In this document: positions 1-8,946 of the stretch, piece after piece | Layout of the letters: the number at the start of each line of letters is the position of its first letter | How positions within the stretch are numbered: the first letter of the stretch is position 1 | NCBI RefSeq assembly: GCF_000185145.2 | Contig: NZ_GL833119.1 | Location: forward strand, 790,968-854,967 | Length of the DNA stretch: 64,000 bases | Direction of reading: 5' to 3' | From: Hoylesella oralis ATCC 33269 | Lineage (GTDB): Bacteria; Bacteroidota; Bacteroidia; Bacteroidales; Bacteroidaceae | Notes under the pieces: model-generated | What the model was told of the DNA's origin: nothing | What the model saw: the letters and a program-made list of their open reading frames with translations, nothing else | Databases searched by the model: none | Position numbers and translations under genes: made by a program

Positions 1-687
1 ATATTATATAGCATGCTTGCAGCCTTGGTGCTGCTTTCTGCCGGTGCGTGTGGCGACGATGAATACACCGACTCTCGTATCACCAACTATGTAACGATAA
101 ACCTGAAAGGAGGAAGTGTCTATACCGTATCTGTAGGAAGCAGCTACACTGATCCCGGTTTTACGGCTTTAGAAGGTACGACGGATGTCACTGACAAAGT
201 GAAAGTGGAGGGCGAGGTAGATGCTACGAAGGTCGGAGTTTATCCGGTTACCTATTCTGCAGCCAATACAGACGGCTTCAGCAAGTCGGTAACACGTACG
301 GTAATTGTGTATAATTCCACCATTACTACCGATCTTTCGGGCACTTATGTGTTACAAGAAGGCTCGTATCGTCTGCGTAGGGGCACACAAACTCCATATA
401 GCGGTTACAAGATAGAGATAAGTAAAGCCGCCGATGGTGTATTCCATATCAGCGATTTCCTTGGCGGGTACTACGATCAGCGATCGGGATATGGTGCGGC
501 ATACGCCCTTACCGGCTACTTTAGTCTGAATGCCGATAACTCGCTTACGGCGCTTTCGAGTTTCTTAAGCGGCTGGGGCGACTCGCTCGACGACGGCTTC
601 AGTGGAACCTATACTCCGCAAACAGGCGTCATATCTTACATGGCTCCTTATGCCGGAATGGAATTTCATGTAATACTTAAAAAATAG
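1..687 (+). CDS. Surface lipoprotein with Ig-like domain (DUF5012/DUF5011-type), 5' end cut by the window
   Basis: The frame is open to base 1 and the visible N-terminus (ILYSMLAALVLLSAGACGDD) looks like the middle of a lipoprotein signal peptide, so the true start lies just outside; an internal ATG is at 13. The lipidated Cys is followed by G-D-D-E, the acidic pattern that sends Bacteroidetes lipoproteins to the cell surface. About residues 25-100 resemble the Ig-like DUF5011/5012 fold (SYTDPGFTALEGTTDVTDKV). The C-terminal part has no motif I recognise. Such proteins usually sit at the end of SusC/SusD-type glycan or peptide uptake loci, and the next gene fits that setting. Family call is moderately sure; the substrate cannot be read. 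Confidence 0.7.
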   Translation: MLYSMLAALVLLSAGACGDDEYTDSRITNYVTINLKGGSVYTVSVGSSYTDPGFTALEGTTDVTDKVKVEGEVDATKVGVYPVTYSAANTDGFSKSVTRTVIVYNSTITTDLSGTYVLQEGSYRLRRGTQTPYSGYKIEISKAADGVFHISDFLGGYYDQRSGYGAAYALTGYFSLNADNSLTALSSFLSGWGDSLDDGFSGTYTPQTGVISYMAPYAGMEFHVILKK

Positions 688-694
688 ATAAATC

Positions 695-1201
695 ATGAAC
701 AAGAAATATTTAATGACGTTTTTCGCAGCTTTTGTATTCTCTCTTTGTATTGTTAGTTGCGATAATTCCGATACTGATCCGGGAGCAACTCAACTTGTCG
801 ACATGGCCGGACAGTGGGATGTGGCGGCCTATTCCATAGATGCAAGCGGAACAGTGTTGGCAAAAGAGGCCGATACCTTTACTTTAATTACCTATAATAC
901 GGCTGCCAATAACACCACGGAGATGTGGATAAACGACAAAGGGAACTTTTGGAACTTTAAAATGAAGGTCAATGTAGACCTGCAGAACATGGCTTTTTCC
1001 TGCGTAGACACTGATTATAACGCCTCTGATAATTCGGATGCTACTGCCGTTATTACGAACGGAAAGGTCTTAAAAGGAGCTGCGACCAATCTGCATGGAG
1101 CTCCCAACGACAGCATAGTGTTCGAAGTGAAGTTCAGCGACGATACTTCAAACAAGACATACCGCATAGCCGGACAGCGTTATACGGGCTTCTTGCGCTG
1201 A
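695..1201 (+). CDS. Lipoprotein, putative lipid-binding (Lipid_bd, PF12888-like)
   Basis: 168 residues. The signal peptide ends at the lipobox ...CIVSC with the Cys near residue 22, followed by D-N-S-D, again consistent with surface export. The body (DMAGQWDVAAYS early, then alternating beta-rich segments ending TYRIAGQRYTGFLR) resembles the calycin-like Lipid_bd family found with DUF5012 lipoproteins in SusC/D loci. It starts 7 bp after the previous stop, so the two are surely co-transcribed. No catalytic residues are evident. The name lipid-binding is a family label and not a demonstrated activity. Confidence 0.7.
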   Translation: MNKKYLMTFFAAFVFSLCIVSCDNSDTDPGATQLVDMAGQWDVAAYSIDASGTVLAKEADTFTLITYNTAANNTTEMWINDKGNFWNFKMKVNVDLQNMAFSCVDTDYNASDNSDATAVITNGKVLKGAATNLHGAPNDSIVFEVKFSDDTSNKTYRIAGQRYTGFLR

Positions 1202-1292
1202 CAAACGTTGTGAACACAGGTAGATAAAACTCTGATAATCCTGCATTTTGTAAATATATAAAATCAAGACATCAGTTATTTATTTTAAATCT

Positions 1293-1346
1293 CTCTCGTC
1301 TGAAGGGTGTTTGCGTGTGAATGCCGTCACCCTTTTTTGGCGAGAG
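1293..1346 (+). terminator. Two-part hairpin downstream of the lipoprotein pair
   Basis: CTCTCG (1293-1298) pairs with CGAGAG (1341-1346), and inside it AAGGGTG (1303-1309) pairs with CACCCTT (1328-1334); the inner stem is followed directly by a T run. This looks like a rho-independent terminator for the lipoprotein operon inside a longer stem. The wide spacing between the two stems is a little unusual. Confidence 0.5.
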
Positions 1347-1637
1347 GATTTCTTTTTATAGTCCTGATTGCTCTGCCGATATGCCGCCTTTTCGTGTGGT
1401 ATGTCGGCATTTTTTCATTACAGAACATTTCTTTTTCTTGGCATAGGTATAATGTCTATGCACGATATCTTGTGTGTATAACACCGACAGATGTACCATG
1501 TACGAGTATCGGATAGACGACCTGTTGCTGACTGGTGCAGCGGGTGTCTTTTACGTAAGATAAACCTCGCGCAGGAGAGTGCAACCTGTTTTTAGGTTAT
1601 TTAATCCGAAAGACCGGCATATACTGTTTTTTTTTCG

Positions 1638-1645
1638 TATCTTTG
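1638..1645 (+). promoter_or_regulatory. Bacteroidetes -7 box (TATCTTTG) for folP
   Basis: Perfect TAnnTTTG 28 nt before the folP ATG. It overlaps an in-frame TTG at 1643, which rules out that TTG as the translation start. No good TTTG -33 element is seen at the expected distance. Confidence 0.55.
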
Positions 1646-1672
1646 CCTATCGAAGAAACGCGGAAAAGTGAT

Positions 1673-2509
1673 ATGACGAACTACACAATTAATGTGCGCG
1701 GCCGGCTTATAAGTTTTGAAAAGCCGTTGGTGATGGGTATTCTGAACGTAACGCCCGACTCGTTTTATGCGGGTAGTCGCAAGCAGACGGAGCGGGAGAT
1801 TGCCGACAGAGCGAACCAAATTGTTGCCGATGGCGGTGCTATGATCGATGTGGGAGCCTTTTCCACACGCCCGGGAGCGGTCGAAGTTTCCGAGACCGAG
1901 GAAAGCGAAAGGTTACGCGAGGCGCTTCGTATCGTGCGTAGGGAGCAACCCGATGCCGTAATTTCCGTAGACACTTACCGCCCATGTGTGGCACGCCGGT
2001 GCGTAGAAGAGTGGGGAGCCGATATCATCAACGATGTTTCGGAGGGTGGCTTGACGGGTATTGTGAATACTCCGATCCACGAAGATGGTAATATGTTCGA
2101 AACTGTAGCCCGCTTGCAGGTGCCTTATATCTTGATGTCGGTGAAGCCAACACTCGAAACAATGATGATATCCTTTGCGGATGAAGTTCAAAGATTACGC
2201 GATTTAGGTGTTAAGGATATCATTCTTGATCCCGGATTCGGTTTCGGCAAAACGCTCGAACAGAATTACCGATTGCTTCGGCAGATAGACCGACTGCAGA
2301 TATTCGGGTTGCCCGTGCTTGTTGGGATATCGCGCAAAAGCATGATTTATAGACTTCTTGGCGGCGATCCTGCAACGTCTCTTAACGGTACATCCGTGCT
2401 TAATGCCATATCTTTGATGAAAGGGGCCGGCATTTTGCGTGTACACGATGTGAAAGAAGCTGTAGAATCGGTGAATTTATATTATAAAATGTCGACGGCA
2501 GATATGTAG
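1673..2509 (+). CDS. folP: Dihydropteroate synthase
   Basis: Condenses p-aminobenzoate with the pterin pyrophosphate to make dihydropteroate in folate synthesis; cytoplasmic TIM barrel and the sulfonamide target. Visible motifs in order: MGILNVTPDSFYAG near residue 21, DVGAFSTRPGA, SVDTYRP, INDVSEGG, DPGFGFGKT, and VGISRKSMIYR (the pABA/sulfonamide-binding lysine/arginine region). 278 residues is normal. The usual LMHM-R-GTP segment reads LMSVKPTLETM here, which I believe is common in Bacteroidetes. Start chosen at ATG 1673 because the in-frame TTG at 1643 lies inside the -7 box. cdaA follows after 49 bp, a pairing typical of this phylum. Confidence 0.93.
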   Translation: MTNYTINVRGRLISFEKPLVMGILNVTPDSFYAGSRKQTEREIADRANQIVADGGAMIDVGAFSTRPGAVEVSETEESERLREALRIVRREQPDAVISVDTYRPCVARRCVEEWGADIINDVSEGGLTGIVNTPIHEDGNMFETVARLQVPYILMSVKPTLETMMISFADEVQRLRDLGVKDIILDPGFGFGKTLEQNYRLLRQIDRLQIFGLPVLVGISRKSMIYRLLGGDPATSLNGTSVLNAISLMKGAGILRVHDVKEAVESVNLYYKMSTADM

Positions 2510-2558
2510 GCCGGCAGCACTGCCTCTAAAACTTTACAACGATTAAAAATAGAACGAT

Positions 2559-3332
2559 ATGCCTTTTGATTTTGGAATAAAAGATGTTATCGATATTTTT
2601 CTTGTAGCTTTAATGCTCTATTACATCTATCGTCTGATGAAAGAGAGCCGCTCGCTCAACGTCTTTATCGGTATTATGGTATTCGTATTGGTGTGGCTCT
2701 TCGTAAGTCAGATACTCGAAATGCGCCTTTTAGGATCGATAATGGATAAACTTGTGAGCGTTGGAGTAATCGGACTCATCATTCTCTTCCAAGAAGAAAT
2801 ACGGAAGTTTCTCTATCAACTGGGCGCACATCAACGTTTTAAGGCGTTAACTCGGTTCTTTTCTTCCGAAACAAAGGAGGAATTAGAGGACAAGGAGACC
2901 ATTATGCCCATCGTAATGGCCTGTATGAGCATGGCAAAGAATAAGGTTGGGGCGCTTATAGTGATAGAACGTGGCGCTCCGCTCGAGGATATTGTCGACA
3001 CAGGCGACCTGATCGACGCCAAAATAAACCAGCGCCTCATCGAGAATATATTCTTTAAAAACTCACCGCTTCACGATGGTGCCATAATTATAGCCAAAAA
3101 ACGTATCGAGGCGGCGGGATGTATTCTGCCCGTATCTCATAACCTCGATATTCCTAAAGAACTCGGTTTGCGGCATCGTGCGGCCATGGGAATATCGCAA
3201 AGTTCTGATGCTATCGCTATCGTGGTGTCTGAAGAGACCGGACGCATCAGCGTTGCAATTAAGGGAGAGTTCCGTTTACGCCTGTCGGCCGAGGAACTTG
3301 AGAGCATTCTTACTAAGGAGATGTATGCTTAG
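2559..3332 (+). CDS. cdaA: Diadenylate cyclase CdaA (c-di-AMP synthase)
   Basis: Makes cyclic di-AMP from two ATP; membrane-anchored with a cytoplasmic catalytic domain. Three hydrophobic helices fill about residues 10-80, followed by the DAC domain (about 100-250) with the catalytic DGA at 173-175 (SPLHDGAIII) and RHR at 205-207 (GLRHRAAMG). 257 residues matches the CdaA family. It follows folP closely on the same strand and probably shares its promoter. Its stop codon overlaps the 3' end of the convergent GNAT gene by 4 bases, leaving no room for a terminator between them. Confidence 0.93.
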   Translation: MPFDFGIKDVIDIFLVALMLYYIYRLMKESRSLNVFIGIMVFVLVWLFVSQILEMRLLGSIMDKLVSVGVIGLIILFQEEIRKFLYQLGAHQRFKALTRFFSSETKEELEDKETIMPIVMACMSMAKNKVGALIVIERGAPLEDIVDTGDLIDAKINQRLIENIFFKNSPLHDGAIIIAKKRIEAAGCILPVSHNLDIPKELGLRHRAAMGISQSSDAIAIVVSEETGRISVAIKGEFRLRLSAEELESILTKEMYA

Positions 3333-5086
3333 TTGAGCATCAGGTTCATTTCGGCATGCTCGTCTTTGAAGATGAAAGATGCCAATTGGCGAATATCCAT
3401 CTTCGTGGCAAGTTCGTCGGGCTCATCGGTTTTCGTTACTTTACCTTCTGCCAATCGGTAATAGGCATTGTTCATCGGGATGTCGTCATCATCTTGTATG
3501 CGGATAGAACATGCCGCCTGCGGGTGCTGCAGAGCATAAAGAGCCAATGCTTTCTCGGCATTTATCACTCTGATCATGGCTTCTATGGACATTGTGGCGG
3601 GCTTGTAATCGGCACCGGCGATGCGGATATCTTCTTGAACCGTCTGCCATTGCTCTTCTGTATGGAGAAGTATGCAGTCTTTTTGGCGTTGCCATCGGTC
3701 GTATTGGGCAAACGGCATGCCTTTAACGTCGTCGATAGGCGGCGTACATGTAATCTCTTGCGCATATCCGCACTTGCCGTACCAGTCGTAGAGCCATTTC
3801 TCAGCAGGGATGAGCGAGGCAAATACCACGCCTTTATGGAAAATGTCGAAGTGCATTTGGTGCATCAGACTGTTACCGACATCCTGTTTTCTGTGTGCTG
3901 GTTCTACACTTACGCCGCTTATATAGGCTGTCTTTACCTCGTGCCCGTGGTAAAGTAGCGTGTAAGGCAGTGTTTGTAGGGCTGCCACCACACGGCCTTC
4001 TATCTGACAAGTGGTGTTGTATTCACTCTTGAACACCCGTTCGAAGTACATATCCATAAACTCTTCCGAGTCGTTGAATACCGTCTTCCACAGTTGTTTT
4101 GTCTCTTTCTTTATCCTTTGCTGGTCTTCGAACTGTGCCAAAGGATATTTTTCGGTGACGTTGTTCTTCTCTAAAAGAATGTCGGGTTTGTAGGATAGCT
4201 TGGCATAACGCAGTCCCTCTTCGCCCATATCCTCCTCTCTGTTGATGTAAAAATACTGCTCCGGCAGGTGTTTAACAAACTCTTGATTGATGATGGCGAA
4301 GGCTCCTTCGTAGGTTGTGTCGGCCTTTTCTACGCATACATCGAAAGTTGATTGGTTGATGGGGCACCCGAAAGTGAAAGCAATCAATTGCCCTTCCACC
4401 CATATTGTGCCTCCTGTCAGGTCTAATCTGTCCCATCTGTGGAAAGCGCGTGTCATCGATCGCAGCTCCGAGTCTATGCTCTGATCGTAACTCCTGTCGT
4501 CTTGAGCCTTGTTGCGCCATTGCTGTTCGAGCCTTATACATTCCGGAATCATCTCTTGAGTAAGGGCTCTATATTCGTAATTAGGGTATAATGTCTTGAA
4601 TTTATTGATATGGTTGCGCTTACTTTGCAGCTTCTTACCCGATAAATTCGTCAGTTTATCGCGGGTATATATATAGTCTGCATAATCTCTGTCGGGCTTT
4701 ATCTCGAAGGTATCGGGGAATGCATCTTCGATAAGGTCTGTCATATAGTTGCATACACCCATCATCAGGAACGGATGCCCCATGGCAATAGAGTCGTTGC
4801 GTATGGCTTTGATAACGTTTACAGAGCACTCGTCGCAGGGCACAACCCTAAGTGTGCCGTCTTCGGCCCGTGTGGGTTTCGGTATTGGCATCATGTAGGC
4901 AAGATGATGACCGGTATAAAAGCGGAAGACAAGATAATTGTCTACGATGGCGAACTGGGTACTGTAGAGGAATTTCCAGCTGATGAGATTTGCGAAAGAA
5001 AGGTCGCAATTTTGCCTTTCGCCGTACAAAGTATAACTTTGTATGGTATCTTTATCCGCCGTAGATAGGTCTTTAAACTTTATCAT
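3329..5086 (-). CDS. Two-domain acyltransferase-fold protein: DUF2156 + GNAT
   Basis: 585 residues. The N-terminal half (FKDLSTADKDTIQSY, DLSFANLISWKF, KRNHINKFK, then YFYINREEDMGEEGLRYAKLS) matches DUF2156, the fold shared with the aminoacyl-phosphatidylglycerol synthase C-terminus. The C-terminal half is a GNAT domain (ISGVSVEPAHRKQDVGNSLMHQM is the acetyl-CoA-binding motif A). Similar fused proteins are common in Bacteroidetes; substrate unknown. Start placed at ATG 5086; the longer frame from TTG 5116 overlaps a TAATTTTG -7 box (5121-5114). It is divergent from pta and convergent with cdaA. No membrane segments are visible, so it is probably cytoplasmic. Confidence 0.75.
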   Translation of the reverse strand: MIKFKDLSTADKDTIQSYTLYGERQNCDLSFANLISWKFLYSTQFAIVDNYLVFRFYTGHHLAYMMPIPKPTRAEDGTLRVVPCDECSVNVIKAIRNDSIAMGHPFLMMGVCNYMTDLIEDAFPDTFEIKPDRDYADYIYTRDKLTNLSGKKLQSKRNHINKFKTLYPNYEYRALTQEMIPECIRLEQQWRNKAQDDRSYDQSIDSELRSMTRAFHRWDRLDLTGGTIWVEGQLIAFTFGCPINQSTFDVCVEKADTTYEGAFAIINQEFVKHLPEQYFYINREEDMGEEGLRYAKLSYKPDILLEKNNVTEKYPLAQFEDQQRIKKETKQLWKTVFNDSEEFMDMYFERVFKSEYNTTCQIEGRVVAALQTLPYTLLYHGHEVKTAYISGVSVEPAHRKQDVGNSLMHQMHFDIFHKGVVFASLIPAEKWLYDWYGKCGYAQEITCTPPIDDVKGMPFAQYDRWQRQKDCILLHTEEQWQTVQEDIRIAGADYKPATMSIEAMIRVINAEKALALYALQHPQAACSIRIQDDDDIPMNNAYYRLAEGKVTKTDEPDELATKMDIRQLASFIFKDEHAEMNLMLN

Positions 5087-5113
5087 ATAGTATGTATAAC
5101 CTTGATAGATGGG

Positions 5114-5121
5114 CAAAATTA
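5114..5121 (-). promoter_or_regulatory. -7 box (TAATTTTG) for the DUF2156/GNAT gene
   Basis: Matches TAnnTTTG 28 nt before ATG 5086 on the minus strand; it overlaps the TTG that would otherwise extend the frame. No clear -33 element. Confidence 0.4.
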
Positions 5122-5165
5122 TAAATTTTTATCGGATAAACAATTACGATGTCGATTTAATTTGT

Positions 5166-5173
5166 TACTTTTG
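5166..5173 (+). promoter_or_regulatory. -7 box (TACTTTTG) for pta-ackA
   Basis: Perfect TAnnTTTG 58 nt before the pta ATG, giving a leader of about 50 nt. The -33 TTTG is not obvious at normal spacing. Confidence 0.5.
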
Positions 5174-5231
5174 CAAAGTACGAATTACAATTGTCTTCTT
5201 TATAGATAATTATACAATAATATAACAAACG

Positions 5232-6242
5232 ATGGATTTATTACAGCAAATAGTTGCACGGGCCAAGGCAGATAAGCAACGCATTATACTCCCCGAAGCA
5301 ACAGAAGAACGCACTTTGAAGGCTGCCGACCGTGCATTGGCCGACGATATAGCAGACATTATTCTTATCGGGAACCCCAATGAAATTCATAAACTTGCCG
5401 AGGCTTGGGACCTTAAAAATATCGGTAAGGCGACTATTATCGATCCTTTGAACAATCCCAAGAGCGAGGATTACGCCGCTTTGTTGGCTGAGTTGCGCAA
5501 GAAGAAGGGCATGACGATCGAACAAGCTCGTGAACTTGTGAAAAATCCTTTGTACCTTGGGTGCATGATTATCAAGACTGAAGGGGCTGATGGACAGATA
5601 TCCGGTGCGCTTAGCACTACGGGTGAGACGCTGCGCCCTGCCCTTCAGATCATCAAATGCGCACCGGGTATCACCTGTGTAAGCGGTGCTATGTTGCTGA
5701 TAACCGAGGCAAAACAGTACGGTGAAGACGGCATCATTGTCATGGGAGACGTAGCTGTAACACCGATGCCCGATGCGGATCAGCTTTCTCAGATAGCTAT
5801 CTGTACGGCACATACGGCACAGTGCGTGGCGGGATTTGCCGAGCCTCGCGTGGCTATGTTGAGTTTCTCGACCAAAGGGAGTGCCAGTCATGAGGTGGTA
5901 GATAAGGTGGTTGAAGCCACCAGACTGACCAAACAACGGGCACCGGAACTGAAAATAGACGGTGAATTGCAGGCCGATGCCGCTCTTGTTCCGTCGGTAG
6001 GGCAGAAGAAGGCCCCGGGAAGTGCCATCGCAGGCAATGCCAATGTGCTGGTTGTTCCTAACCTTGAGGTGGGCAATATCGGTTATAAATTGGTGCAACG
6101 TCTTGGTAATGCCATTGCCATCGGGCCAATTCTTCAGGGAATAGCGCGCCCCGTAAACGATTTGAGTCGCGGGTGTTCTGTCGACGATATATATTATATG
6201 GTGGCAATTACAGCCTGTCAAGCGCAAGAAGCAAAGAAGTAA
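5232..6242 (+). CDS. pta: Phosphate acetyltransferase
   Basis: Interconverts acetyl-CoA and acetyl phosphate; with AckA it makes ATP during acetate formation, central to Bacteroidales fermentation. 336 residues is the short single-domain form without the P-loop N-terminal regulatory part found in enterobacteria. Recognisable segments: IILPEATEERTL near the start, GALSTTGETLRPALQIIK in the middle, MLSFSTKGSA, and VLVVPNLEVGNIGYKLVQ near the C-terminus. ackA begins 26 bp downstream, so the two form an operon. Confidence 0.95.
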   Translation: MDLLQQIVARAKADKQRIILPEATEERTLKAADRALADDIADIILIGNPNEIHKLAEAWDLKNIGKATIIDPLNNPKSEDYAALLAELRKKKGMTIEQARELVKNPLYLGCMIIKTEGADGQISGALSTTGETLRPALQIIKCAPGITCVSGAMLLITEAKQYGEDGIIVMGDVAVTPMPDADQLSQIAICTAHTAQCVAGFAEPRVAMLSFSTKGSASHEVVDKVVEATRLTKQRAPELKIDGELQADAALVPSVGQKKAPGSAIAGNANVLVVPNLEVGNIGYKLVQRLGNAIAIGPILQGIARPVNDLSRGCSVDDIYYMVAITACQAQEAKK

Positions 6243-6268
6243 TCATTCCTTATTTCAAAGAAACAGAT

Positions 6269-7465
6269 ATGAAGATATTAGTATTGAACTGTGGTAGCTC
6301 TTCCATCAAATACAAATTGTATGATATGGAAGACGAATCAGTGTTGGCACAAGGCGGCGTTGAACGTATCGGACTCGACGAGGCTTTTATCAAAATAACG
6401 TTGCCGAGCGGTGAGAAAAAGGTCATTATGCACGACATGCCCGACCATAAGGAGGGCGTAAATTTCGTGTTCAAATGCCTGCTCGATCCCGAAATAGGCG
6501 CCATTAAAGACCTTGAGGAGATTGATGCAGTGGGCCATCGTGTAGTGCAAGGCGGCGATTTATATGAGAAGAGTGTCATCGTGGATAAGCAAGTAGAGGC
6601 GGGAATAGAAAGCCTTTGCGACCTTGCTCCCGTACACAATGCGGGACATCTGCGCGGTATTCGTGCGGTAGATGCCCTGATGCCCGGCACTCCACAGGTG
6701 TGCGTGTTCGACAATGCGTTCCATGCAACCATGCCAGACTATGCGTATCTCTACGCTATACCCTATGAATTGTACGAGAATTTCCACGTTCGTCGTTACG
6801 GTTTCCACGGTACAAGTCACCGATATGTATCGCATCGTGTATGTGAAATGCTTGGTCGAGACATCAAGACGCAACGCATAATTACCTGTCATATCGGTAA
6901 CGGCGCTTCTGTTTCTGCCGTTAAGTTCGGCAAGTGCGTAGATACGTCGATGGGACTTACCCCGCTTGCCGGTCTTATGATGGGCTCTCGTTCGGGCGAC
7001 ATCGATCCTTCAGCGGTGACATACCTGATGGAAAAGCTCGGCAAACAGCCGCAAGAAATGGCCGAATACCTAAATAAAGAGAGCGGAGTTCTGGGAATTA
7101 CCCATATTTCTTCGGATATGCGTGAGATCGAAGATGCCGCTAAAGAGGGCAATGAGCGTGCAATTCTGGCGCTTAATATGTATAACTATCGCATCAAGAA
7201 ATACATCGGAGCTTATGCAGCTGCCATGGGTGGCGTGGATATAATAGTATGGACGGCTGGCGTAGGAGAAAACCAAATCGGCACACGTCTTGCGGCTTGC
7301 TCCGATTTAGAGTTCATCGGAGTGAAGATGGATGCCCATGCAAACGAAGTACGTGGCAAAGAAGCGATCATATCTGCACCTGATTCCAAGGTTACAGTAT
7401 GCGTGGTGCCCACCGACGAGGAGATTGTAATTGCCCGAGATACCATGGCTTTGGTTAAGAAATAG
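6269..7465 (+). CDS. ackA: Acetate kinase
   Basis: Transfers phosphate between acetyl phosphate and ADP. ASKHA-fold kinase of 398 residues, the standard length. Motifs: MKILVLNCGSSSIKYKLYD at the N-terminus (phosphate-1 loop), FHGTSHRYVSHR, CHIGNGASV, and TAGVGENQ near the C-terminus. The open frame extends upstream to 6173 inside pta, but ATG 6269 gives the canonical N-terminus. A strong terminator follows at 7482. Confidence 0.96.
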   Translation: MKILVLNCGSSSIKYKLYDMEDESVLAQGGVERIGLDEAFIKITLPSGEKKVIMHDMPDHKEGVNFVFKCLLDPEIGAIKDLEEIDAVGHRVVQGGDLYEKSVIVDKQVEAGIESLCDLAPVHNAGHLRGIRAVDALMPGTPQVCVFDNAFHATMPDYAYLYAIPYELYENFHVRRYGFHGTSHRYVSHRVCEMLGRDIKTQRIITCHIGNGASVSAVKFGKCVDTSMGLTPLAGLMMGSRSGDIDPSAVTYLMEKLGKQPQEMAEYLNKESGVLGITHISSDMREIEDAAKEGNERAILALNMYNYRIKKYIGAYAAAMGGVDIIVWTAGVGENQIGTRLAACSDLEFIGVKMDAHANEVRGKEAIISAPDSKVTVCVVPTDEEIVIARDTMALVKK

Positions 7466-7481
7466 TCCACCTTATTCAAAA

Positions 7482-7514
7482 AAAGAGGCGGTCCGTGTTC
7501 CGGATCGCCTCTTT
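7482..7514 (+). terminator. Rho-independent terminator of pta-ackA
   Basis: A 14-bp stem (AAAGAGGCGGTCCG with CGGATCGCCTCTTT, one G-T pair) and a 5-nt loop, followed by TTTATTT; it begins 16 nt after the ackA stop. Confidence 0.88.
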
Positions 7515-7611
7515 TTATTTCCTTTGTTCAGAGGATATTTTTAATTTATTTTCCCTCTTTTCTTGCTCAATACACTGTTTCTTCCGCTTTCGTTAAGGAG
7601 TGGAAAACAGA

Positions 7612-8376
7612 TTAGGGCTTGCTTTCACCCTCGATATATTGCTCTAAGAACATGTGTTCTCCGTCGAATACCGCGTATGTGAACTGCCAAATCCAGTCGC
7701 CGAGTATCAGTATACGGCTCTTACGGCTTAGCATCAAGTCGAGTTCTATGTGGCGGTGTCCGTAGATAAAGAAGTCTATATCGCGATGAGTCTTCATGTA
7801 TTCCTTCGTATAACGCACCAGATATTCCCTGTCTTCGCCCAAATACGGCACTTCTTTGCCGTCGGCACGCTTCAATCTGCTGTGCTTTGCCCAATTCAGA
7901 CCGAGCCACATGCCCCAACGGGGATGTATGGCATTGAACATACGCTGGCAGGTTCGGTTATGAAAAACCTTACGCAAGAACTTGAATTTATTATCCGGAT
8001 CGCCCAAACCATCACCATGTGCAAGATAGAAAACCTTATCGTAAATCTCCACAGTGACGGGTTTACGGTGGAGTATCACCCCGCATTCCTCCTCCAGATA
8101 GCCGTAAGTCCACAGATCATGATTGCCTGTAAAGAAATGAACCTCTACCCCCATATCGGTTATTTCGCTGATCTTGCCTAAAAACCGCGTAAACCCTTTC
8201 GGCACAACATACCTGTATTCGTTCCAAAAATCGAACATATCGCCGAGCAGATAGATAGCTGCAGCTTTCCCCTTTATACTGTCCAAGAAGCGTACCAAGC
8301 GTCTTTCCTGCGTGCGCCTGTGCTCTACGGCCCAAGAACCTAAGTGGGCATCCGAAAGAAAATAAATATTCTTCAT
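7612..8376 (-). CDS. lpxH: UDP-2,3-diacylglucosamine diphosphatase, LpxH-type
   Basis: Cleaves UDP-2,3-diacylglucosamine to lipid X in lipid A synthesis, at the inner face of the cytoplasmic membrane. Calcineurin-like metallophosphatase motifs are in order: SDAHLG near residue 8, GDMFDFW, GNHDLW, HGDGLGD and YGHRH (about 203). 254 residues fits LpxH of Bacteroidetes, which is a little longer than the E. coli enzyme. It faces ackA convergently across the ackA terminator. The upstream 160 bp is AT-rich simple sequence. Confidence 0.88.
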   Translation of the reverse strand: MKNIYFLSDAHLGSWAVEHRRTQERRLVRFLDSIKGKAAAIYLLGDMFDFWNEYRYVVPKGFTRFLGKISEITDMGVEVHFFTGNHDLWTYGYLEEECGVILHRKPVTVEIYDKVFYLAHGDGLGDPDNKFKFLRKVFHNRTCQRMFNAIHPRWGMWLGLNWAKHSRLKRADGKEVPYLGEDREYLVRYTKEYMKTHRDIDFFIYGHRHIELDLMLSRKSRILILGDWIWQFTYAVFDGEHMFLEQYIEGESKP

Positions 8377-8539
8377 AATTTTGAGTTAGGAGTTAGGAGG
8401 ATTAGGGAGTAAGAGTTATGAATATTGAAAAGCAGCTTTGCGATCGTTAAATTATGAACAATGAATTGTGAATTACGAATTAATCTGTCGCGAGACGATA
8501 ACTTATGGCTCCTAAGTCGGCATTCAAAATCAGCAATGT

Positions 8540-8860
8540 CTACGCGAAACCGAGTTCCACCCGCGCTTCTTCGCTCATCATGCTCTGGTCCCATTCCGGT
8601 TCGAATACAAGATTAACGTTGGCAGACGTAACACCTTCCACGCTTTCAACTTTCGAACGCACGTCTTCGAGTATGAAGTCAGCCGCAGGACAACTCGGGG
8701 ATGTGAACGTCATATCCAAATCCACGTTGCCGTTTTCCTGCACGTCAACCTTGTAAATCATACCGAGATCGTAGATATTTACCGGTATCTCGGGATCATA
8801 AACCGTATGCAGAACGTCTACGATACGCTCTTCTATTGCTGTTTTTTCTTCTTGTGTCAT
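8540..8860 (-). CDS. MIP18/DUF59 family protein, SufT-like Fe-S assembly factor
   Basis: 106 residues covering a single DUF59 domain: VLHTVYDPEIPVNIYDLGMI near residue 17 and the conserved Cys in TSPSCPAADF near 55. The family takes part in iron-sulfur cluster maturation (SufT, PaaD, human CIAO2). Bacteroidetes usually carry it alone or near suf genes; no suf genes are visible here. A perfect sigma-ABfr promoter lies just upstream. Role in Fe-S assembly is by family only. Confidence 0.8.
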   Translation of the reverse strand: MTQEEKTAIEERIVDVLHTVYDPEIPVNIYDLGMIYKVDVQENGNVDLDMTFTSPSCPAADFILEDVRSKVESVEGVTSANVNLVFEPEWDQSMMSEEARVELGFA

Positions 8861-8897
8861 TTGAATTTGTCTTGTATTTATGGGATAGCTCCTTTCT

Positions 8898-8928
8898 ACA
8901 AAGATAACATATTTATGCTGTTCTCCAA
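8898..8928 (-). promoter_or_regulatory. Complete sigma-ABfr promoter for the DUF59 gene
   Basis: On the minus strand, TTTG (8928-8925), a 19-nt spacer and TATCTTTG (8905-8898), about 40 nt before the ATG. Confidence 0.75.
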
Positions 8929-8946
8929 AGAAAACGGCGTTTTATT

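Larger units (their letters stand above)
1202..1672. other. Intergenic region of about 470 bp
   Basis: No convincing gene. It holds the long hairpin listed separately at 1293-1346, a small AACCTG/TAGGTT stem near 1585, and the folP -7 box at its right end. Near 1489 is AGATGTACCATG, which resembles short motifs in other gaps of this window. Confidence 0.5.

Noticed and set aside
1307..1516. 69-codon frame after the lipoprotein pair
   Set aside because: It starts inside the terminator-like hairpin and has no plausible domain.
5241..6227. 328-codon frame on the minus strand
   Set aside because: Fully antisense to pta, whose motifs are all present; the opposite frame has no recognisable domain or start context.
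8377..8539. AT-rich simple sequence (TTAGGAGTTAGGAGG, ATGAACAATGAATTGTGAAT) as a possible repeat array
   Set aside because: Short, imperfect and of a kind common in Bacteroidetes gaps; no fixed spacer-repeat unit, so not CRISPR-like.
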